Assembly: GCF_032104385.1 (NCBI RefSeq) | Contig: NZ_DAMCHJ010000018.1 | Span: forward strand, 1 to 41,977 | Length of the DNA: 41,977 bases | From: Tissierella sp032104385 | Lineage (GTDB): Bacteria; Bacillota; Clostridia; Tissierellales; Tissierellaceae | Reading direction: 5' to 3' | Shown: piece by piece, positions 30,050-38,067 of the stretch | Layout: every line of letters starts with the position of its first letter | Position numbering within the stretch: the first letter of the stretch is position 1 | Position numbers and translations under genes: made by a program | The notes under the pieces: generated by a model | What the model saw: only the letters and a program-made list of their open reading frames with translations | Told to the model about the DNA's origin: nothing | Databases searched by the model: none

Positions 30050-30400
30050 ATGGAATCAATTAAAATAGAAGGGGAATTACTCCCATCTTTTACGAGTTAT
30101 GATGTGGGTATCCAGAATATACATGAAGCTGCTGGAAGAAATGCTGAAGGCACAATGCTATTTGATATAGTAGCGACTAAAAGAAAAATAGACTTGCAGT
30201 TTCAAATGCTTACCATAGAAGAACAAAGAAAGGTTTTAAAGTTGCTTAATAAACCTTTTTTTTATGTAGAATATCATGATCCACAAGAAGGTATAAGTAA
30301 TGGAATGTTTTATGTAGGGGATAGAAGTTCATCAGGATTATATATATCAAATGGTCAAATGCTATGGAAATTATTGAAGTTTAATCTAATAGAAGCATAG
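30050..30400 (+). CDS. DUF6711-type tail protein
   Basis: 116 residues, beta-rich, with KIEGELLPSFTSYDVGIQNI and GTMLFDIVATKRKIDLQFQM. Similar proteins (DUF6711 as I recall) follow the tape measure gene in Firmicute phages and probably form part of the distal tail. TGGAGGTGGGAGT precedes the ATG. Confidence 0.65.
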   Translation: MESIKIEGELLPSFTSYDVGIQNIHEAAGRNAEGTMLFDIVATKRKIDLQFQMLTIEEQRKVLKLLNKPFFYVEYHDPQEGISNGMFYVGDRSSSGLYISNGQMLWKLLKFNLIEA

Positions 30401-30412
30401 GGTGGTGAGAAG

Positions 30413-32518
30413 ATGTATCCAGTGACAAACGAATTCCAAGAAAAGATTAAAAGAAAATTTGATAGGAGGGTATTTGGAAGAGTAATTATAGATTATACCA
30501 GCGGAGAAATGGATCAAAGTGTAGAAGTTTCAACCAGTGGTAATGCCAATATATCCTATCCAAACCAAGTAACTGACGGTATATCTTCTATATCTGCTAA
30601 ATTTGCTTCACTTGATGGAAGTTGGAAACTTGGCGATGGATATAGATTAGCCCCTACTGATGGGAAAAGCCAAATGGGTTGGTGGAGTGATGCACTGTCT
30701 AATAGTGATGGGAGTATTTCTGTTTGGATTGCTGTAAATTTTCAACCTAGACCTATTCACAGTTTGAAATTATCTGGTGATGATAAAAGAGGAGAGTATC
30801 CTGTAGATTTTGATATCATCTTAAAAAATGAAAAAGGAGAAACACTCTTTATTGACACAATCCGAGATAATAATAAAGTCCATTGGGTCAAGCCGTTAGA
30901 CGAGGTTTTCACCCAAGTAGCTAGTATTGAGTATAAAATCAAATGTTGGAGCCATCCGCATAGACAGGCTAAAATATCTGAAATCTTTACCAATATTCAG
31001 GAAATTTATGAGGATAAAGACTTAATATCAATAGATTTATTAGAGGAAGTAGGCATTACTGGTGGCACTGTTTATGAAGGTTCTATAAGTTCTAATGAAA
31101 TAAGAGTAAGACTAAATAATATTGATGGTAAATTTCATGAAGGTAATAAACAAAGTCCTTTATACCAATTACTTAAACCAGATAGGAGAATAAGGGCTGA
31201 ATTAGGAGTTCAATTAGATAGTGGGCAAAAGGAATTTGCACCCCTTGGAGTGTTTTGGAGTAAGCAATGGAAGTCCGATAGTAAGAAGATATATGCCGAG
31301 GTAATTGGAAGGGATATGCTGGATAAGTTAATGGAAACAGACTTTAAAATGGAGTCACCTTTAAGGAATATTAGCTTATATGATTTAGCCTTAACGGTAC
31401 TAAAAGATGTCGATATTACAGAGAAATATTATTGGATAGATAATGAACTTAAAGATTATATTGTTCCTTATGTATATCTAGAGGATAAATCGCATAGAGA
31501 AGTTTTGAGAATGATAACTGAAGCTTGCTTGGGCAGGACTTATTGTAATAGGCAAGGAGTAATTAGAGTAGAAGGTTCTATAGAGGCATCAAAGCAGTTT
31601 GAAGTTGAAGTATCAGAAAGGATAAATATATCAAAGGAATACCAGATTGTTGATGAAATAGAAGAGGCTTCTGGTAAGACCGCATCTTTAGACGGTAGCT
31701 GGAAACTAGGTGAATATGAATTAGTAGGTAAGGATGAGGATTACCAATTAGGTTGGTGGGGTAATCAACTATCTAATTCACAAGGAATGTTCAGCTCACC
31801 TTATCCAAAAGCAACTATAAGTTTTTTATCTAAATCTATTAGTCAGTTATTAGTAGTTGGCGATGGTAAAAGAACAGAATACCCTGTGGATTATAATGTA
31901 TATATTTATAACTCAGATGAAGATTTAATTATTACAAAAGAAATAAGGGGAAACGATCAAGTGGTAAGTCAGATAAAGATACTTGAGAACCCTACAGATG
32001 TTATTAAGATAGAGTTAGAAATATTAAAATGGAGTCATTCAAATAGGCAAGCTAAGATAATAGAATTTATTGATATACCTTTTGAATTAGAGATTACCAA
32101 AGCTGATTATTTTAAGAAACAAAATCCTGCTAAGGAAAAGAATTTTACTAACTATGTTGAGGTGATTGCTTCACCTAGAGATGAAAATGGAGAAGAATTG
32201 GATGAAGTAATAACAGTAGCTAAGGATGAAGAAAGCATAAAAAATGATAAACAATGCACTTTAGTATTCCCTAAAAACTATTTTATACAAACTAAGGAAA
32301 CTGCCCAGGTAATTGCTAATAGGCTGTTAGAAAAATATAGTAATCCAGCGGTAATTAGAGAATTAAAGTTGGATTGGAGAGGTAATCCATCATTAGAACT
32401 AAATGATATAATTTCTATAGAAGAATGTGATGAGATAAACAAATATAAAGTGATTAAAAACGATATAAAATACACTGGCGGGCTTAAAGCTAGCTTGCAA
32501 GGAAGGAGGCTAATATAA
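30413..32518 (+). CDS. tail-tip protein with duplicated carbohydrate-binding-like domain
   Basis: 701 residues, probably the distal tail/receptor-binding hub. A domain of about 130 residues occurs twice, at about 62-195 and 420-560. Shared marks in order are ASLDGSWKLG, GWW, SNS, EYPVD, and WSH-x-RQAKI. The fold is probably a beta-sandwich of galactose-binding type, judging by the DGSWKLG...GWW pattern. Between and after the copies is a Tal/baseplate-like scaffold. It likely binds cell-wall sugars. The stop overlaps the next ATG. Confidence 0.75.
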   Translation: MYPVTNEFQEKIKRKFDRRVFGRVIIDYTSGEMDQSVEVSTSGNANISYPNQVTDGISSISAKFASLDGSWKLGDGYRLAPTDGKSQMGWWSDALSNSDGSISVWIAVNFQPRPIHSLKLSGDDKRGEYPVDFDIILKNEKGETLFIDTIRDNNKVHWVKPLDEVFTQVASIEYKIKCWSHPHRQAKISEIFTNIQEIYEDKDLISIDLLEEVGITGGTVYEGSISSNEIRVRLNNIDGKFHEGNKQSPLYQLLKPDRRIRAELGVQLDSGQKEFAPLGVFWSKQWKSDSKKIYAEVIGRDMLDKLMETDFKMESPLRNISLYDLALTVLKDVDITEKYYWIDNELKDYIVPYVYLEDKSHREVLRMITEACLGRTYCNRQGVIRVEGSIEASKQFEVEVSERINISKEYQIVDEIEEASGKTASLDGSWKLGEYELVGKDEDYQLGWWGNQLSNSQGMFSSPYPKATISFLSKSISQLLVVGDGKRTEYPVDYNVYIYNSDEDLIITKEIRGNDQVVSQIKILENPTDVIKIELEILKWSHSNRQAKIIEFIDIPFELEITKADYFKKQNPAKEKNFTNYVEVIASPRDENGEELDEVITVAKDEESIKNDKQCTLVFPKNYFIQTKETAQVIANRLLEKYSNPAVIRELKLDWRGNPSLELNDIISIEECDEINKYKVIKNDIKYTGGLKASLQGRRLI

Positions 32519-33072
32519 TGGTATGGAAACCACCAAAGACAGATTGGAAGGATAATGATGTACCGACATCAATAGATTTTAATAGGATTGAGGAGAATAT
32601 AAAAGAAAATAACAATATAGCCATAGGAAGTGGAGTGCCTAAAGGAATAATTACTATGTGGTCAGGTTCAATAGCCAGTGTTCCAAGTGGTTGGACTTTA
32701 TGTGATGGTACAAATGGAGCCCCAGATTTAAGGAATAGGTTTATAGTTGGGGCAGGTAGTGAGTACAATGTAGGAAACACAGGTGGAGAAAAAGGAGTAA
32801 AGTTAACAGAGGCACAAATGCCTAGTCATAGTCATAGTAGTGGTTCACTTTATACTACAAGTGCTGGAAGTCACTCCCATGGTTTTAACCTTACAAAATC
32901 AGCAGGATATGAACCTTTCGCGGGTGGGGATAATCCTAGGGACTCAGGTTCTACAAGTTCTGCTGGGTCACATACTCATGGTGTATCAGGTTCGACTAGT
33001 TCAGCTGGTTCGGGACAACCTCATGAAAATAGACCTCCATACTATGCTCTAGCATTTATTATGAAACTATAA
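32518..33072 (+). CDS. tail fibre with phage tail collar domain
   Basis: 184 residues. GIITMWSGSIASVPSGWTLC then DGTNGAPDLRNRFIVGAG is the Phage Tail Collar domain. It is followed by Ser/His repeats with H-x-H pairs (PSHSHSSG, GSHSHGF, GSHTHGVSG) that in related fibres bind iron along the fibre axis, and an end RPPYYALAFIMKL. Host recognition or adsorption is the expected role. ATG overlaps the stop of the previous gene. Confidence 0.9.
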   Translation: MVWKPPKTDWKDNDVPTSIDFNRIEENIKENNNIAIGSGVPKGIITMWSGSIASVPSGWTLCDGTNGAPDLRNRFIVGAGSEYNVGNTGGEKGVKLTEAQMPSHSHSSGSLYTTSAGSHSHGFNLTKSAGYEPFAGGDNPRDSGSTSSAGSHTHGVSGSTSSAGSGQPHENRPPYYALAFIMKL

Positions 33073-33084
33073 AGAGGTGATAAA

Positions 33085-33480
33085 ATGTTAATAGTTTATA
33101 GGAAATCAGATAAAAAAATATTATTTAATTCTGGGAAATCTTATGTTGAACCTCAAGGCATGAGTGATATAAATGGAAAACTAGCAGTAATAGAACGTAT
33201 AGGTGGCACCTTTGATGATTATGGTACTTTTAGATTACATGATATAGATGATGCAGAAAAAGTTGATGAAATACTAAGATATCAAAATTACGTAAACTTA
33301 GTATTTGAAGATGATATTGCAGTTGATTATGAAATTGATTATGAAAAATATGAAGAAGATAAAATTAAAAGAGAGGAACAAGAATTACTTAATAAACTTA
33401 ATCCTCCTCAAGAAGAAGTCTTAAAAGCTGAAACAGAAATACAAATAATAACTATATTAAAGGAGTGTGAACTGATATGA
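33085..33480 (+). CDS. hypothetical tail-associated protein
   Basis: 131 residues starting LIVYRKSDKKILFNSGKSYV, with a long acidic helix at the end (YEKYEEDKIKREEQELLNKL). Such proteins commonly follow fibre genes and may be fibre chaperones; this is inference from place only. AAAGAGGTG precedes the ATG. It overlaps the next gene by 4 bases. Confidence 0.65.
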   Translation: MLIVYRKSDKKILFNSGKSYVEPQGMSDINGKLAVIERIGGTFDDYGTFRLHDIDDAEKVDEILRYQNYVNLVFEDDIAVDYEIDYEKYEEDKIKREEQELLNKLNPPQEEVLKAETEIQIITILKECELI

Positions 33481-33656
33481 CAATAATTCAGAAGAGATTA
33501 GTAAATGCTTATACAATACTGGTAATGGCAAAAAGGATGACACTAGAAGAAGTACCAGCTACACCTGTAAAGTTAGAGGATGATTCAGATAGTACAATTA
33601 GAAATGAAGTAGAAATAGAGAAGGCTAAAAGAGAAATAGAAATATTAACACAATAA
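33477..33656 (+). CDS. hypothetical 59-aa protein (CD1375/XkdX-like position)
   Basis: Short protein with QKRLVNAYTILVMAKRMTLE then EVPATPVKLEDD. The Y-x-LV...K-x-TLEEVP pattern resembles the small CD1375-type proteins found after tail fibre genes. AAGGAGTG precedes the ATG; the start overlaps the previous stop. Last gene of the structural operon. Confidence 0.6.
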   Translation: MTIIQKRLVNAYTILVMAKRMTLEEVPATPVKLEDDSDSTIRNEVEIEKAKREIEILTQ

Positions 33657-33660
33657 TACT

Positions 33661-33699
33661 AATAATGGCAATGGGCTAGAGATAGCCATTGCCATTATT
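33661..33699. terminator. strong hairpin closing the structural operon
   Basis: Arms AATAATGGCAATGG and CCATTGCCATTATT pair almost perfectly around GCTAGAGATAG. The T-run is weak (TTAATCTT), so it may act as a terminator for either strand or as an mRNA-stabilising end. Confidence 0.65.
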
Positions 33700-33772
33700 A
33701 ATCTTATCCATACAATATACAAAATTAAGATATTATTATATAATGATGAGAAACAAATAAAGATACTTGCTG

Positions 33773-34150
33773 TTACTTAGAAGTTACTTCTAATCGTACT
33801 GCATTATCCTGATTGTAAACTATAATTAGAGCTGTGTGATTTTCTTTTTCCAGTTGAAGCATGTTTGGTTTTCCATCAAGAGTAGTTTTCCATCCATCTT
33901 TATGGAGAATCGTTTCGTATTCAGTAAGTACATTTTCAAGCTCAGCATTTTTAATAGTATAAGTAACTTTTTGTAATTCTGATAATTGCTTTTCATTTTC
34001 TTGCCCTTGCTTTTCATTTTTTTCTTCAAGTTCAGCAACCATGTTCTTATAAGATGGAAGATATGGAAATTCTTTAGTATATGAGATTCTAGGGGCACAG
34101 GAAGTAAGAAATAAGAATAAAAAACTTAATAATATTAAGAGCTTTTTCAT
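33773..34150 (-). CDS. phage-encoded lipoprotein, candidate superinfection exclusion
   Basis: 125 residues with a classic lipoprotein signal: KKLLILLSFLFLFLTSCAPR, lipobox LTSC with Cys18. The mature part has a coiled coil (VAELEEKNEKQGQENEKQLS) and a small alpha/beta domain. AAAGGAGG precedes the ATG. Transcribed against the late genes between fibre and lysis genes. Phage lipoproteins in this position in other Gram-positive phages (for example Ltp of TP-J34) block superinfecting DNA entry; the sequence is not recognisably Ltp. Confidence 0.75.
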   Translation of the reverse strand: MKKLLILLSFLFLFLTSCAPRISYTKEFPYLPSYKNMVAELEEKNEKQGQENEKQLSELQKVTYTIKNAELENVLTEYETILHKDGWKTTLDGKPNMLQLEKENHTALIIVYNQDNAVRLEVTSK

Positions 34151-34218
34151 AAGTAAAGCCTCCTTTTATTATTAGTATTTCCAAAATATAAATATATATT
34201 TAATTAGGAAGTGATAAA

Positions 34219-35157
34219 ATGAATAGTCATCTGCTTAAAGGAAATAAAGAAAAATTTGATAAATTAAATATAATAAGCTGGCAGAATAAAGGAATAACTG
34301 GCAAAGGTGTAAAAATTGGTATAATAGGATATTCACCTAAAAGTCATCATAATGGAGCGGAACTGATTAAACAGGTAGCTCCTGATTCAGAAATAATAGA
34401 ATACAATGTTATGGACAATGACTCTTTCCGATATACTTGGGAAAGAGCTTTATCTCAAATGTTAGAAGATGATGTACAAGTTATTTGTAGTAGTCTAAGA
34501 ACTATAAACTGGAGTGAGACTTTAAAAAAATTAACTAAAAGATTATATGATAAAAATGTGATTATGATTGATAGTAGTGATAATGAAGGTAGAGAGATAG
34601 ATGCTTATCCCGCTTTAGACAAACACTGGTTTGCTATAGGAGCTTATGATGGTAAAGGTAGAGCTGGATACAGTCAATATGGTGAAAATTTATTAGGATT
34701 AGGGTATACAGACTACGCTGTTAAAAATCAATATGGGGATTATATACCATTAAGTCATACAAGTGGAGCAGTACAAGTTGTATCTGGAATAGCCGCTATG
34801 TTGAAACAAATTAATCCTAATCTAAGACCATTGGAATTTGAAGAGTTTATTATGAAAAATGCCATAAGATTATCAACTGAAAATTGGAATGAGGAAGAAG
34901 GTTGGGGATTATTGAGTCTACCTAATAAGGTTCAGACGACAATAGATATTCCTAGTGATAATAGTAATGAGATAGAAAATGACAATGTGGATTTTAAAGA
35001 TGTTAAGCCTGATAATTGGTTTTATAAAGCAGTAAATTGGGCTACAAAGCAAGGGATAATGAAAGGTTATAAAGATGGGACATTTAGACCAAACCAACCA
35101 ATGACGAGGGGAGAATATGCTCAAGCAGAGTACAATAAAAAACATAAACAACATTAG
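34219..35157 (+). CDS. degenerate subtilase-like protein with SLH domain
   Basis: 312 residues. An S8 fold is suggested by WQNKGITGKGVKIGIIGYSP, the HHNGAEL helix, MIDSSDNEG (oxyanion-Asn region) and LSHTSGAVQVVSGIAAMLKQ with the Ser of TSGA. The strand that should end in catalytic Asp reads GIIGYSP (Asp to Gly), and GTS-x-A is HTSGA, so activity is doubtful. Residues about 253-302 (FKDVKPDNWFYKAVNWATKQ, GIMKGYKDGTFRPNQPMTRG) form one SLH domain for wall binding. No signal peptide is visible. It has its own terminator. Confidence 0.75.
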   Translation: MNSHLLKGNKEKFDKLNIISWQNKGITGKGVKIGIIGYSPKSHHNGAELIKQVAPDSEIIEYNVMDNDSFRYTWERALSQMLEDDVQVICSSLRTINWSETLKKLTKRLYDKNVIMIDSSDNEGREIDAYPALDKHWFAIGAYDGKGRAGYSQYGENLLGLGYTDYAVKNQYGDYIPLSHTSGAVQVVSGIAAMLKQINPNLRPLEFEEFIMKNAIRLSTENWNEEEGWGLLSLPNKVQTTIDIPSDNSNEIENDNVDFKDVKPDNWFYKAVNWATKQGIMKGYKDGTFRPNQPMTRGEYAQAEYNKKHKQH

Positions 35158-35181
35158 AAGGTATTGAATCCTTCTTTTTTT
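35156..35181 (+). terminator. terminator after the subtilase-like gene
   Basis: Stem AGAAGG/CCTTCT (35156-35161, 35170-35175) with an 8-base loop and seven T. Confidence 0.75.
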
Positions 35182-35203
35182 ATGCAAATTTTGGAGGTGC
35201 GAA

Positions 35204-35620
35204 ATGGAAAATAATTTTACAATATGGACAAAGAGGATTTTATTATTAATAGGAGGTGCAATAACTACAATATTAGGAGGCTGGGACATGCTTTTGAAAA
35301 CATTAGTAGGCTTAGTAATTGCAGATTATATATTAGGTGTCACAGCGGCAAAAGTAAATAAAGAAGTAGATTCAAGTGTTGGTTATAAAGGGATATTTAA
35401 GAAAGCTATGCTATTTATTCCAATTGGAATTTGTTATAGCTTAGATCAACTATTTGGTACAGAAATACTTAGAAATGTATCTATATGGTTTTATATTGGG
35501 AATGAAGGAATATCTATAGTTGAAAACTTAGGAAAAGCAGGAGTACCTATACCTAAGTTTTTAGGGGAGGCATTAGTACAGCTAAAGGAATCAAGTGACA
35601 AAGGGGAAATGATAAAATGA
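35204..35620 (+). CDS. holin (phage lysis holin family, Cph1/BhlA-type)
   Basis: 138 residues with hydrophobic segments at about 10-50 (ILLLIGGAITTILGGWDMLL ... LVGLVIADYILGV) and 65-80, then an amphipathic end with GNEGISIVENLGKAGVPIPK, the conserved C-terminus of the phage_holin_4/toxin-secretion holin family. It opens the membrane for the adjacent amidase. GGAGGTGCGAA precedes the ATG; its stop overlaps the amidase start by 4 bases. Confidence 0.9.
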   Translation: MENNFTIWTKRILLLIGGAITTILGGWDMLLKTLVGLVIADYILGVTAAKVNKEVDSSVGYKGIFKKAMLFIPIGICYSLDQLFGTEILRNVSIWFYIGNEGISIVENLGKAGVPIPKFLGEALVQLKESSDKGEMIK

Positions 35621-36336
35621 AATTAATAGCAATAGATAATGGTCATGGACTTAATACTCCTGGTAAAAGAACACCAGTAATGCCAGATGGAAAAGTAATA
35701 AAAGAGTGGGAATTTAATTATCCTGCAGCTAAGAAGTTAGGAGAATTACTTAAATTAAATGGATTTAATATACTATTTGTTAGTGATACAGAGGAAGATA
35801 CTCCTTTAAGAACTAGAACAGATAGAGCCAATAATGCTAAGGCAGATGCCTATGTATCAATTCATTTTAACGCTTTAAATGCAATATGGGGTACTCATGG
35901 AGGAATAGAAACATATCATCACCCAAGTTCAATAAAAGGTAAGGAACTGGCAGAATTAGTTCAGGAAGAACTAATTAAAGAAACAGGACTAAGAAATAGG
36001 GGAGTTAAAAAATCTAATTTCCAAGTGCTAAGAGAAACGAAGATGATATCTATATTATCAGAATGTGGATTTATGGACAATATAGAAGAAGCTAAATTAA
36101 TGCTAGATGAAAATTATCAGATGAAATGTGCTAGAGCTATAGCCAAAGGTATATGTAGGTATTTTGGTGTTGATTATAAGGAAGAAATACAAAAGAAAGA
36201 TGAACCTTCTCAATGGGGTAAAGATGATTGGGAATGGGGAATTAAAGAAGGCATTACTGATGGTAAAAATCCTCAAGGTATACCTACGAGGGAACAAGTA
36301 GTATCTATGATAAGAAGAAGTAAGACCTTAGAGTAA
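35617..36336 (+). CDS. N-acetylmuramoyl-L-alanine amidase endolysin
   Basis: 239 residues. Amidase_3 zinc fold: His in IDNGHGLNTPGK (about 10), Glu in KEWEFN (about 32), His in SIHFNA (about 83) and catalytic Glu in LSECGFMDN (about 149). The C-terminal 35 residues (WGKDDWEWGIKEGITDGKNP, QGIPTREQVVSMIRR) form a short SLH-like/wall-binding repeat. No signal peptide, so release depends on the holin. It cleaves the bond between muramic acid and the stem peptide. Confidence 0.92.
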   Translation: MKLIAIDNGHGLNTPGKRTPVMPDGKVIKEWEFNYPAAKKLGELLKLNGFNILFVSDTEEDTPLRTRTDRANNAKADAYVSIHFNALNAIWGTHGGIETYHHPSSIKGKELAELVQEELIKETGLRNRGVKKSNFQVLRETKMISILSECGFMDNIEEAKLMLDENYQMKCARAIAKGICRYFGVDYKEEIQKKDEPSQWGKDDWEWGIKEGITDGKNPQGIPTREQVVSMIRRSKTLE

Positions 36337-36360
36337 AATCTCTGGGGTTTTTGTTTTACT
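36325..36360 (+). terminator. terminator of the lysis operon
   Basis: Stem ACCTTAGAG/CTCTGGGGT (two G-T pairs) around TAAAAT, then TTTTTGTTTT. The next stretch to 36460 holds no gene that I can support. Confidence 0.8.
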
Positions 36361-36468
36361 AATAGCATAGGCGCCCAGCATATACAAAGATGGAGCTGGT
36401 ATACAAAAAATCCTGAACTAATTCATTTTAAATTTTTTAAATACGAATAGTTGTCATAACTATATAGC

Positions 36469-36496
36469 TTGTAATAAGAAAAAATTATAGTATAAT
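36469..36496 (+). promoter_or_regulatory. private promoter of the 36556 gene
   Basis: TTGTAA (36469-36474) and TATAAT (36491-36496), 16 bases apart, lie in an intergenic region after the lysis terminator, so the following gene is independently expressed, probably in the lysogen. Confidence 0.6.
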
Positions 36497-36555
36497 TTAT
36501 TTGAGAGCCAAATAATTTATTGGACCTTCACAAACATTTCAGGGGGGAATGCTAT

Positions 36556-37437
36556 TTGAAGTTTTTAAAAACAGCTAAAAAAATTAACTTCAGTTATTTA
36601 TCTTTAATTTTAATAGTTATTATTTCTGTGTTTTTTTATTCAAATAAAACGAAAACTTCTATACTTGAGAACTTTTCATATTCAGCTACGATTATTTCTT
36701 TAATATTTATAGCTTTTCAAGTAAGACTAGCTGTAAAGGATTATAAAATTACTAATGATAGATTGCGTAAGGATAAGGCCATTGAATTGGCTAAATATTA
36801 TGAAGAAACTATTCTTCCTTTATCTACTAAGCTATCTTGGGTTTTTAAAGAAATTGATCTCAATAGACTTTACTCAAATATTGATGAGCAAAAAATGATA
36901 GATTTTGATAATGATGAACTAATCGGATTATGTTCTTCTACAGTAATCCAAGATTACATGGAAATACTGCAGAGTAAAGAATGTAAAGATGTTTACAATA
37001 AATTCTGTATTATAATTGAAGACTCAATGGATTTTAATACTAGATTTAATTTAGAAATAGATGGTATTGAAGATTGTGATATAGACGAAAGAGAATTATC
37101 ATCAGCACTAGAGTCATTTACTGATATGAAGACAGGGGTATCCTTAGGTAAAACTATATCGGGTTTACTTAATAAATTAGAATTTTTTGCAATGAACTTT
37201 AATTATAATATTGCTGATGAATCTGTTGTTTATCAATCTTTACATCAATCATACAGGGGAGTAATCAAATTATTGTATATACAAATATCTTCTCTAAACA
37301 AAGATCCGAAAGACAAATACTATACTAATGTTATCGAACTGTTTAATACTTGGAATAAAAGATATTTAGAAATTGTGGAAAAAGAAAAAAGTAATAAAGT
37401 CAACTCTATACATAGAGGAGAAAAGTTAAAAGTATAA
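36556..37437 (+). CDS. two-span membrane protein with cytosolic helical domain, accessory
   Basis: 293 residues from TTG, eight bases after AGGGGGG. Two membrane spans (FSYLSLILIVIISVFFYS, about 11-28; SATIISLIFIAFQVRLAV, about 41-58) are followed by an acidic helical cytosolic domain of about 230 residues. The layout resembles DUF4760-like proteins, but no motif fixes this. With its own promoter and terminator and a place between lysis genes and attR, it is a strong candidate for lysogenic conversion or anti-phage function. Confidence 0.7.
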   Translation: MKFLKTAKKINFSYLSLILIVIISVFFYSNKTKTSILENFSYSATIISLIFIAFQVRLAVKDYKITNDRLRKDKAIELAKYYEETILPLSTKLSWVFKEIDLNRLYSNIDEQKMIDFDNDELIGLCSSTVIQDYMEILQSKECKDVYNKFCIIIEDSMDFNTRFNLEIDGIEDCDIDERELSSALESFTDMKTGVSLGKTISGLLNKLEFFAMNFNYNIADESVVYQSLHQSYRGVIKLLYIQISSLNKDPKDKYYTNVIELFNTWNKRYLEIVEKEKSNKVNSIHRGEKLKV

Positions 37438-37464
37438 AGACCAGCATAAGCTGGTCTTTCTTTA
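37436..37464 (+). terminator. terminator after the membrane protein gene
   Basis: Stem AAGACCAGC/GCTGGTCTT with loop ATAA, then TCTTT. It overlaps the stop codon of the gene. Confidence 0.85.
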
Positions 37465-37477
37465 TAAATATGTCTAA

Positions 37478-37567
37478 TTAATCTTCTCGCTTTTGGTCAT
37501 CTTCCTCTTCTTGATCTTCAAGATATTTCCCATCAAGATTTACATATTTGATTACATCGTTCCACAT
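37478..37567 (-). CDS. 29-aa acidic peptide
   Basis: Minus strand, ATG preceded by GGGGAGGTTATATT, and a TATAAT about 45 bases upstream. The sequence begins MWNDVIKYVNLDGKYLEDQE and ends with a run of Glu/Asp. Convergent with the membrane-protein gene. Function unknown. Confidence 0.5.
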   Translation of the reverse strand: MWNDVIKYVNLDGKYLEDQEEEDDQKRED

Positions 37568-37625
37568 AATATAACCTCCCCTTGTAGTATTATTATACCA
37601 TATGTAATATAATATTAAACAACAC

Positions 37626-37669
37626 TAATATAGTTTACCATAAATTTATTTCTTTTGTAAACTATATTA
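37626..37669. other. 13-bp perfect inverted repeat
   Basis: TAATATAGTTTAC (37626-37638) and GTAAACTATATTA (37657-37669) enclose an 18-base loop. There is no T-run or gene end here. It could be an operator or a structured RNA. The rest of 37570-37860 is A+T-rich without a gene I can support. Confidence 0.55.
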
Positions 37670-37861
37670 TGTTACTTTGCATAAAGTTTTATCCCTATTT
37701 ACTATATTCTCCATAAATCTAATAATTTCTTCTTTATAATAAATTTTTTATTTAATTTATATCAAAACAACGTATGTAAAGTAGATAGTCCCTAAAAAGA
37801 AGAAATTTCAAAACAAAGATAAAACTATATAATCAAAATCTCATATAAATGATGATGAGTT

Positions 37862-38005
37862 ATGTTAGAGAATTTATTATTAATATCTAAGGACTTATTA
37901 CATCTTTTAAGTATTGTAGAATTTACAGAAGATGAAAGAAACTACATAATTAGTGTACTGAAGAAAGTTATAGATGTATCGTTGATGGAAGTCAGTAAGA
38001 GTTAA
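37862..38005 (+). CDS. hypothetical 47-aa helical protein
   Basis: Leu-rich amphipathic protein (LENLLLISKDLLHLLSIVEF, TEDERNYIISVLKKVIDVSL). The ribosome site is weak (GATGAG). It ends just before the SOS-box hairpin. Similar short helical ORFs occur near LexA-like genes in other elements, but no family is named. Confidence 0.5.
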   Translation: MLENLLLISKDLLHLLSIVEFTEDERNYIISVLKKVIDVSLMEVSKS

Positions 38006-38014
38006 ATCAACAAA

Positions 38015-38060
38015 TTCCCTCTTTACACAGAACATTGGTTCATATATAGTAAAGAGGGAA
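38015..38060 (+). promoter_or_regulatory. SOS box (GAACATTGGTTC) inside a 12-bp-stem hairpin
   Basis: TTCCCTCTTTAC (38015-38026) pairs perfectly with GTAAAGAGGGAA (38049-38060). The loop holds GAACATTGGTTC (38030-38041), a perfect match to the Gram-positive LexA box GAAC-N4-GTTC. The right arm contains the AGAGGG ribosome site of the LexA-like gene at 38068, so the RNA hairpin would hide it. Both transcriptional (LexA) and translational control are suggested. Confidence 0.7.
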
Positions 38061-38067
38061 CATTTAT

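Noticed and set aside
32840..33052. Alternative frame within the tail fibre gene
   Set aside because: It is an out-of-frame reading of the Ser/His repeat DNA; the collar-domain frame is clear.
36361..36460. Possible remnant gene after the amidase terminator
   Set aside because: No ribosome site or frame with protein-like composition could be found.
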